A stretch of DNA of 64,000 nucleotides from Gymnothorax reevesii (lineage: Eukaryota > Chordata > Actinopteri > Anguilliformes > Muraenidae), in contig CM056578.1 of NCBI GenBank assembly GCA_029721435.1, positions 15,140,411 to 15,204,410 of the forward strand, written 5' to 3'. This document shows positions 57,149 through 64,000 of the stretch, in pieces (position 1 is the first letter of the stretch; each line of letters begins with the position of its first letter). The translations under genes were made by a program, and so were the position numbers. A model generated the notes under the pieces. The model made no database searches, had not been told where the DNA came from, and saw only the letters and a program-made list of their open reading frames with translations.

Positions 57149-57760
57149 AAAACTAGGCTTATGCCATCGGAAGTGACTGCTGGGGGTATATCCCCAAATG
57201 CCCCCAATCCTCCAATTCCCCAATCCTTGAATAGATCTTGAATAGGCTTTCATTTGAACTTAATTTCAGGTCAATCTGACAAATTGTTCTGAAGATATGG
57301 CCAAAATGGTAAATTTCCATCACAAAGCGCCACCTTGTGGCAAAATATTGAACCATACAGGTATGATGTCATCATGTGACACGTTGCGAGGTCATGACCT
57401 TGGAGTTGCACATAGTTTCATGTCAATTGGACAAATGGTTCCAAAGATATGGCAAAAATGATGAATTTTATGTGACAAAGCTCCACCTTGTGTCAAAATT
57501 TTGAACCAAACAGGTATAATGTCATCGTGGGGCACATTCTCAGGTCATGACCTTTCATTTTCACTTGATTTGAGGTCAATCGGACAAATATTTCCAGTTT
57601 TTGGCCCCTGGTGGCCAATCTAGAAATTGTAAATTGTCCAAAATCGAATCACTTCTTCCTCTTTATGATACTTACCTATATGCAAAACATGAAATTTCTA
57701 ATTGAAATATTACTGAAGTTATCGCGTTAACACGTAGGGCGGTGGCGGCGGCCGCTAATG
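57149..57760. repeat. Dispersed repeat, copy 2 (matches 4712-5460)
   Basis: From ACTAGGCTTATGCC onward this matches copy 1 closely and in the same orientation, including AGGTATGATGTCATCATGTG and AGGTCATGACC units and the GTTAACACGTA..GCGG end. It lacks about 130 bp of the third internal unit and the final palindromic end. Non-coding. Confidence 0.88.
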
Positions 57761-58103
57761 GTATGTTTCTGCTCATTTTCATCAAGTTCTCACCTCATTA
57801 GCCATCTAATGGTGATGTTTATCGACTGACTTAAGGTGGCTCTTTGCCTTGTCACCTTTTGAAAGACCAGATTTCATGAACAGACCCAGAAAGACTTTAT
57901 TGCATTTAGCCCTGGTGAAAAAAATCTTGATTTTAGCTTTTTCGGCTTGAAATGGCATTAAAATGTGCCACAGACCTAATTTTGCATCTTGCCATCTTAT
58001 CAGGAGGTTTACTTCACTTTGATAGCAATAACACATGACAAACATGCATAATTTGTATCTTGGGCATGAAATTAGAGTAATGCGTTTTTAATGCTGCTCA
58101 GTA

Positions 58104-58140
58104 TAATAATAATAATAATAATAATAATAATTATAATAAT
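58104..58140. repeat. (AAT)n microsatellite at the 5' junction of the LINE
   Basis: Twelve or so AAT units with one interruption, directly abutting the truncated LINE. Confidence 0.93.
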
Positions 58141-59312
58141 GGGCTGTGTCAGCCCTAGGTTATGGAGCAGGAGTAATTAATGGGAATAAAGCTGAACTTG
58201 AGAACATGGATAAAAAGACTAGGAAGAGGATAAAAATCTATGGAAGGCTACATCCTTGAGCGAATGAACAACTGCTTGTACCTTCCAAGACAATGCGATG
58301 GTCGTGGACTGATATTGGTAAAAGACAGCATGCATGCAGAAGAGAGAGGCAGAGCCTATTACCTCTGCAATAGCCAAAAACCTTTCCTTGCAGCTGTGAG
58401 AAATGAGAATTTGCCAAGATCAGAGAAAGTTGGCTCTGTTAAATATTTCAAAGACATGCAGAGGTACAAGGGATTGGAGGCCTGGAAGGCTAAACCGTTA
58501 TATGGTCAGATCTTGAATCAAACTGAATATATCAGGCATGAGACATCATGGAACTGGAGGATGAGAGGAAATTTTAAGAAGGAGACAGAAGGGCTGATTA
58601 CAGCTGTCAAAGATCACGCTTTGAGAACAAATGCAGTAAAAGCCAAAATTGAGAAACGGCTGATATCTCCTTCATGTTGAATGTGTGGTGAGAAGGAGGC
58701 ACTGGGTCACCTGCTGTAGAAATGCAGTAAGACGGCACAGGTCCGATATACTGTACACAATGACGCAACAACGTTCCCTGTATTGTACACTGGTCAATCG
58801 CAAAACAGTACGGACTTGATGTCGCAGAAAAATGGCGCAAGCATAAGCGAGAACCAGTCATTGAAAATCCTATGGGACTTCAACATTCAGACAGATTGTG
58901 AAATCCAGGCCCGCAGACCAGACATAGTGATGATAAGCAGGAGAGAAAACAAGTGCCTTCTTATCGACATTGCCGCACCTGGGGATACTAGCATCTCAGA
59001 CAAAGAGAAAGAGAAGCTCTATAAGTATTAGGATCTCAGAAGAGAAATTTCACGTCTGTGGAACATCAATACGTGTGGTCGCAGTTGTAGTTGGTTCGTA
59101 AGGCATGGTCACCAAGGACCTCGCCAAGTACTTAGGGAATATTGGAATCCCGACCAAGATAAAACTCTTACAGGAAGCTCTATCACTCAGTTCTGCAGGG
59201 ATCCTTAGGAATGTGCTTAGGAGGTCTAAGGCTGTTGGTTAAAGCTTGTCTCCCTCATAGTCACTGTCAACGAGAAATCAAGCTGAGAAATCCAATAAAT
59301 AATAATAATAAT
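58141..59312 (+). mobile_element. RLE-type LINE (R4/Dong-like), 5'-truncated, between AAT repeats
   Basis: Starts inside the RT thumb (SYGAGVINWNKAELENMDKK) and continues to the C-terminal endonuclease. It ends in AATAAATAATAATAATAAT (59296-59312). The combination of a C-terminal restriction-like endonuclease and flanking TAA/AAT repeats fits the R4/Dong/Rex6 group, some members of which insert into TAA repeats. Confidence 0.75.
58200..59160 (+). pseudogene. RLE LINE ORF: RT thumb, zinc knuckle and endonuclease
   Basis: The frame runs ENMDKKTRKRIKIYG, then after a frameshift LYLPRQCDGRGLILVKDS and a long alpha-helical stretch to 58680. Next is a decayed C-x2-C...H zinc knuckle (CGEKEALGHLL). 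The restriction-like endonuclease region is recognised by RRPDIVMISRRENKCLLIDI, with the P-D...D/E-x-K-like acidic residues, then APGDTSISDKEKEKLYKY. A stop at 59029-59031 is followed by more homologous sequence (LRREISRLW...). RT palm motifs are absent because of 5' truncation. Confidence 0.78.
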
Positions 59313-60354
59313 ATCTGTAAGTTGGCTTTGTCAAGCTAACAACAGAAGAAGAAAACATTAACTTGGCCTTGTCAAGCCAAATTAACTATGTAAAAACCTA
59401 GTTAAGGAATGAAATCCGCGTTTCCATTAGCTAGCCCTAGATAGTTGACCAGTAAATATGCCACACTTAAACTTTTGAGAAATGTAAAGTCTCTGTTTAC
59501 CCAAGCATGCTTTGTCCATGGACTGTGGCAGGAAAGCCCGATAAACATGGAAAGCATGCAAACTCTACACAGCAAGGCCCAAGGCTGGACTCAAAGACAC
59601 AACCTCTATCCTCTGCAAATGTTTGGCAATCCTGCTGTTCCCTCAGGGGTGGTTTTATAAGCTTAGGAGGACCAAGGCAAAAAAAAAAAAAAAAAACCAA
59701 ACAAAAGAAAAACATTGATGCCTTAATAGCTACTTCTTTGGATACATGCTGTGCCAATATGGTACTGTTTTTACATCTCACTGCAAAATGCATTGGCTCA
59801 TAAATTAGCTTTTTACACACTCCACAAGCTCAAGCAGTTTGTCTTACGGCTGGCAAAAAAATGAGGTATTCAACGAAGAAATGGCTAATGTTTGAAACTA
59901 AATGATTCACATTGTTCTCTCACTAACATGCAAAATTACCTCTGGAAAGCAAACTACTTGCTTGCTAGCTGCTACTGTGCAGTCTGGCCTGAGAAGAGCT
60001 ACATTACAGAAATCATTGTGAGCAAATTCCTTAATAGCTGTACCATCTTTTCATCCTCTTTTTGTGCGTTTTGAATCAACTTCATCTCTAAAGCACTTTT
60101 CTAAAATTGGTTACAAAGTGCTTTACAGAGACAAAAAAAAAAAGGAATAGCGATGTTTACAGCAGTAAGGATAAACATAAGCAATGAGAAAAGGTCTGAC
60201 AAGGTTAAGACTAGCAGCACAAATCCAGAAGGCAGAATTGAGGCTGAAATAGGAGCTGAGATTTAAAACCCAATTGGGCAGAATGTGTGCAAAGGGACAG
60301 GCAGAATCATGTACCAAATAACCAATCATAGTCAAGCCAAAAGTCGACAGACAC
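59313..60354. other. Intergenic with short repeat fragments
   Basis: Two TTGGC.TTGTCAAGC.AA copies near 59324 and 59362. Poly-A at 59679-59697. A segment near 60085-60130 (AAAGCACTTTTCTAAAATTGG, GTTACAAAGTGCTTTACAGAG) resembles the 3' tail of a common fish LINE or SINE. No gene. Confidence 0.4.
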
Positions 60355-61402
60355 AAGGAGGGGAGCATATGTTGCTCTAAAACCTTCATATACCTTTCAG
60401 CATTCATGGTGCTTTTTAAAACATGCACGTGTTCCACACCATATGCACTGATGCATCCCCATATCACCAGAGATGTTGGCTTTTGAACTGAATGCTGATA
60501 ACAGGAGGTGTGGTCTTTCTCCTCTTTAGCCTGGAGGACACGATGCCCATGATTTCCAACAAGAAGGTCAAATTTGAACTCGTCTGACCACAGGACACTT
60601 TGTCACTTTGCTACAGTCCATTTTAAATGAGCCTTGGCCCACAGAACACGGCGGCACTTCTGGATCATGCTCAATGGCTTGCATTTTGCATGGTATTTAG
60701 GCGGCATCTGTGGATGACACAGCAGACTGTGTTGACAGACGGGGGTTTCTTGAAGTATTCCTGGGCCCATTTAGTCATGTCAATGATGGAGTCCTGCTGG
60801 CGAGTGATGCAGTGGCGTCTGAGGGCCCAGTAAAGGCCTTCGGCCTTGTCCTTTACGCACAGAGATTTTTCCAGTTTCTCTGGAAAAAAAAAAGTTTCTC
60901 TTTTGATGATGTTATGCACTGTCGATGATGAGACCTTCAAAGCCCTTGCAATTTGATGTTGAGGAATGTTGTTTTTAAAGAATTCCACAATTTCTTTTTC
61001 GCCAACCTTCACAGGTTGGAGAGCCTCTGGGCCATCTTTACTTCTGAGAGACTCAGTCTCTCTAAGACATCCCTTTTATAGCCAATCATGTTACACACCT
61101 GATGCCAATTAACTTAATTACTTGCTAAATGTTCTTTCAGCTGATTCTCTCATATATTAATTGATTTTTCAGCACTTTTTTTTTTTACCTCTGTCCCAAC
61201 TTTTTTGAGACCCATTGCAGCCAGAAAATGTGAAATAAGTTCATTTTGTGGATAAAAGTGTAAATTATCTCAGTTTCAACATTTGAAATGTTATTAATGT
61301 TCTATTGTAAATTACATATTGGCTGATGTGATCTGAAAGTCATTGCGATTTGATTTTATTCACAATTTACACTACGTCCCAACTATTTCAGAGTTGGGGT
61401 TG
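60355..61402 (-). mobile_element. Tc1 family A copy, 3' half lost
   Basis: The terminus GGGGTTG at 61402 is followed by TA. Minus-strand sequence runs through the 5' region and N-terminal transposase, and homology ends at about 60355 (GGAGGGGAGCATATG), upstream of the second catalytic D. It also preserves the uninterrupted site corresponding to the solo-LTR insertion at 43442. Confidence 0.9.
60356..61035 (-). pseudogene. Tc1 transposase N-terminal half, frameshifted
   Basis: The start ATG lies at 61035-61033 (ATGGCCCAGAGGC). Visible on the minus strand are KVGEKEIVEFFKN, QHQIARALKVSSSTVHNIIK (the paired-like HTH), LRRHCITRQQDS and [11 protein letters not shown], then the first catalytic region (near 60590-60600). 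It is cut before the second and third catalytic residues. Confidence 0.85.
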
Positions 61403-61474
61403 TATAAAAACCAATTGCTAACAGGCACGGGCTTTGGAGGAGCGCCGTGAGCTGTGTACTCTCTCTTGAGTTAT

Positions 61475-61489
61475 CAACAGGGGGCAGCA
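61475..61489 (+). promoter_or_regulatory. CTCF-like motif
   Basis: CAACAGGGGGCAGCA resembles the CTCF core. Single motif match, with no further evidence of function. The surrounding 61403-61900 has no gene; a palindromic ATATAGG/ACCTATAT segment lies near 61590-61720. Confidence 0.35.
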
Positions 61490-61899
61490 TCTGCGAAAGA
61501 GCCTAAGTACTTGTACATAGTTCCCTAATTGGATATCCCAGATTCGGGTGGGATTGGAAATGCCAAATTAAAGAAACATGAAAGTTTTAATATAGGGCCA
61601 CATATAGGTTTCGCACACATGCCACATACATAAAATTGGCCGTTTTCATATGTTATGGGTACATATATATACCTATATGTACCCATAATATATGTGGCCC
61701 TATATTAAAACCTATATGTTTATACAGGTTCTTTCCGTGTGGGCAGTGATAATGGAACTGGTGAGTTACAGGCAAACAGAGCTGTAAGAGCGTGTGGTGA
61801 TACATGGGAAAATGTATAGCAGTGATTACACAGTGGAGCAGGAAGGAAGATAAAGACACAGGGTGGGAAGGAGAAAAAAGTAGCTACAAAACAGAAAAA

Positions 61900-62690
61900 T
61901 AATACAGAAAAAAACATGAATAAAATCACAAATTTCTGAAAAAGACTTGATTTAAAAACTGATTCTGAGCTGGTCAGCCTGACTTCCATAAGCAGGTAGA
62001 TATACAATTCAGGGGGCCCTGATGGCAATAGTTTGATCACCTTTTGTCTTTATTGTAGCTGGCAGAGCAGCCAGTACCGCCATCCTGGAGAATCTCAAGC
62101 TGCAAGTAGGTTCATGTGGGGTTGAAATCTCAGTCATGTAGCTAAGAGCCAGACCTACTAAAGCTCCTACAGCAATGAGTAAAATAATAAAATCAGTTCC
62201 AAAATGAAGGGTGGCAAACACAGGAGTAATATGTTCTTGCTTTTTGGAGCTGGTGAGGAGTCTTGCTGTAGCATTTTGGACCATTTGCAATCTAGAGAGG
62301 AAGCATTTTGTTGCAAATTACAATAGTCCAGATGAGAGGTGATGGAAGCATGAATAAGAGTTTCTAGGTTACTGAGAGAAATTACCGGATTTTTACAGAG
62401 GTGGAAAAACAAGACTAAACTGCAGCCGTAATGTGTTTCTGTGGTTTCAATCTGTAATTAAAGATGACATCCAAGTTTTTGCCGCTGGGAGAAATGCTGT
62501 TGAATGGAATGCTGAAAAGTGGTTGGGTAACTCCACAGCTAAGAAGTCTGGGCCAATAAGAATAACCTTCGACTTACCCGTGTTTATTGGGAGAAAGTTT
62601 TAGTGCATCCAATTTTGCATGTATCTGACGCATTTCTGGAGGGAAATTAGTTGCTGAGGATTGTTTGGGGGAACAATGAGATACTGCCAT
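61900..62690 (-). pseudogene. LINE ORF2 C-terminal end (L2/CR1-like), minus strand
   Basis: The minus strand reads, across frames, VNTGKSKVILIGPDFLA (62570-62590), LETLIHASITSHLDYCN (62300-62360), MQMVQNATARLLTSSKKQEH and ITPVFATLHFGTDFIILL (62190-62290). Then follow CSLRFSRMAVLAALPATIK and a tail SVFKSSLFQKF near 61940. This is the standard order for the C-terminus of L2/CR1-type fish LINE RT proteins. Frameshifts, a missing stretch and 5' truncation show it is dead. Confidence 0.8.
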
Positions 62691-62814
62691 CTACATAAAA
62701 GTGGAAACTGAAATTGTAGCTGCATATAATTTGCCCCAGGGGTTGCAGGTACAACCCCAAATCAGACAACGTTGGGGCAGCATGCTTAATCAAAAAATAA
62801 ATAAACAAGAGCAA

Positions 62815-63232
62815 TCTGAGATAACTGATCTCCGCCAAAGGATGACATTGATACAAATGCAAGATCTGTCTCTTGGGAAGATTTTAGGACCGGATCCAGA
62901 ATCCAGATCCGGATCCGGATCATCACCAAAATTTAATGGAGTCATCCCTAGACCAAGCTCTATCTCTGGTGAAAATTTCATGAACATCCGTTTAGTATTT
63001 TCCGAGAAATGTCACTCAATTTGTAGATCCAGATCCCGATCCGGATCCAGAATCCGGATCCGGATCATCACCAAAATTTAGTGGAGTCGTCCCTGGACCA
63101 AGATCTATCTCTGGTGAAAATTTCATGAAGATCCGTCCAGCAGTTTCCGAGAAATCCTGTCCACAGACAGACAAATAAATAAATAAATAAACCGACTCGA
63201 TCGCATAATCTCCTTGGCGGACATAATAAATT
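62815..63232. repeat. GGATCC-rich repeat, two tandem units, in Tc1 family D
   Basis: Two units of about 165 bp share GGATCCGGATC, ATCACCAAAATTTA, TGGAGTC.TCCCT, ACCAAG.TCTATCTCTGGTG and AAAATTTCATGAA.ATCCGT. The ends hold inverted TCCGCCAAAGGAT/CTCCTTGGCGGAC, and an (AAAT)n tract (63170-63192) precedes the right end. It looks like a non-autonomous element. Class unknown. Confidence 0.75.
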
Positions 63233-63499
63233 GAAAGCAGTGAATTGTAAATTATGTTTCACTTGTAGCACATTGAAAACAATTAAACAGGACATTTTTT
63301 GATGCTTGTGTTCACAATAAACACATTTTAATCTTCTTCCAACAAGCTTAAAAAAAGTAAGGACAGTTAAGTATTAACAAGTGTGTAATGTTGCAAATCT
63401 TTCTCACAGTACTTAAAATTTAGGGACAATTGATGAAATGTTTCAAGTGTAATGTCGCCCCATTCTTCCCTCACACAAGTCTTAATGTATGCAATGGTA

Positions 63500-64000
63500 T
63501 GGGGTCTTTAACATCACATTTTGCATTCCAAATAGGACTGTAGGCAGACCAGCTCAGCACCTCACCCTCATCATACGCAGCCGTGCATTTGTTGGGTACA
63601 TAGAATATGGTTTGGGTTGTCTTGTTGAAATATCCATGGGCATCCCTGAAAAGGATGTTATCATGAAGGTAGCATATCGTTAGCCTAATAGCATAGTTGC
63701 CTAAGTCATATTTGAACGTTTTCGGAAAACAAGAAAAAACACATTTAGCAAGCACATTAAAATTGAGGCGGCAGGGGATATTGCCATGTTAGTGGCAAAC
63801 ACTTGTAGATATTGCAACAGTAAGCCAAAAAATCACTTAGGCAATTATGCCATGAGGCTAATGGTATGTTGCTCCAAAATCTCTGGGTACATTATACCAT
63901 TGATGGCGCCATCACAAAAGTGCAAGTCACCCTTATCAAGGGCACTGACATAACCCCCATTCCATGACGGAGCGCGGCTTTTGAACTAGCCATTAGCAGT
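63500..64000 (-). pseudogene. Tc1 family D transposase fragment
   Basis: Minus-strand coding text is scattered over frames. It includes DAHGYFNKTTQTI near the second catalytic region (the QQD motif region, altered) and SAYSPIWNAKCDVKDPI near the third, both decayed. The fragment is interrupted by the MITE at 63680-63861. No catalytic triad can be read intact. Confidence 0.7.
63680..63861. mobile_element. 182-bp MITE with 27-bp TIRs inside Tc1 family D
   Basis: TTAGCCTAATAGCATAGTTG-CCTAAGT (63680-63706) and its inverted counterpart (63835-63861) match at 24 or so of 27 positions. The Tc1 text is split cleanly (GTAGCATAT / TATGTTGCTCC). TAT may be a 3-bp duplication. No coding capacity. Confidence 0.85.

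Larger units (their letters stand above)
62752..64000 (-). mobile_element. Tc1-like element, family D, with two internal insertions, runs off window
   Basis: The terminus CAACCCCAAATCAGACAACG follows TA (62750-62751). After about 60 bp it is interrupted by a GGATCC-rich repeat (about 62815-63232) and resumes with GAAAGCAGTGAATTGTAAAT. Minus-strand transposase text follows (GACTGTAGGCAGACCAGCTC, GTTGCTCCAAAATCTC, GATGGCGCCATCACAAAAGTG). It is interrupted again by a short inverted-repeat element (63680-63861). The 5' half lies beyond 64000. Confidence 0.8.

Overview
The window reads as intergenic sequence of a ray-finned fish, most likely a teleost. It is gene-poor and packed with the transposon classes typical of fish: several Tc1 families, PIF/Harbinger, hAT-type MITEs, a Ty3/Gypsy relic, three kinds of non-LTR element, tRNA-type SINEs and AAT/GT microsatellites. 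The only complete protein gene is an intronless D1-type dopamine receptor (drd1) at 52575-53927 on the + strand. Its whole seven-helix core is close to vertebrate DRD1. A second host gene may be represented by two phase-0 exons at 1777-1926 and 2621-2740, which end in a stop codon. I could not identify its protein.

Layout: 1-1421 is a + strand Tc1 relic; 1777-2740 is the 3' end of the unidentified gene; 3440-4212 is a foldback element; 4712-5460 is a dispersed repeat with a second copy at 57149-57760; 7215-10340 is a decayed Gypsy pol on the minus strand; 10415-13536 is bounded by inverted GGGGCCTATTGCACAAA ends. From 15.07 to 27.3 kb lies one old non-LTR retrotransposon. It was split by a 7.27-kb LTR-like insertion (17148-24418). 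That insertion was itself split by a 4.85-kb Harbinger element (18042-22894), which carries a small MITE. The LINE was split again by a hAT MITE (24965-25573) with a perfect 8-bp target duplication.

From 27.3 to 42.4 kb are MITE-like elements, long hairpins, a SINE, simple repeats and a 1.2-kb terminal-inverted-repeat element containing a 32-bp tandem array. From 42.4 to 44.9 kb are Tc1 copies, one with a 481-bp solo LTR inside. 49.6-50.6 kb is a different Tc1 family with a MITE inside. 52.5-55.4 kb is drd1 with its 3' flank. 58.1-59.3 kb is the 3' end of a restriction-like-endonuclease LINE lying between two AAT microsatellites. 60-64 kb holds two Tc1 families and the end of another LINE.

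The host genes show no operon-like relation. The organising theme is nested transposition, and several insertions can be ordered in time from target duplications or a visible empty site. I saw no clearly new biological system. The items most worth checking are the unidentified two-exon gene, the near-perfect long hairpins at 31969-32103 and 12196-12262, and the TIR-derived minisatellite at 38239-38413.
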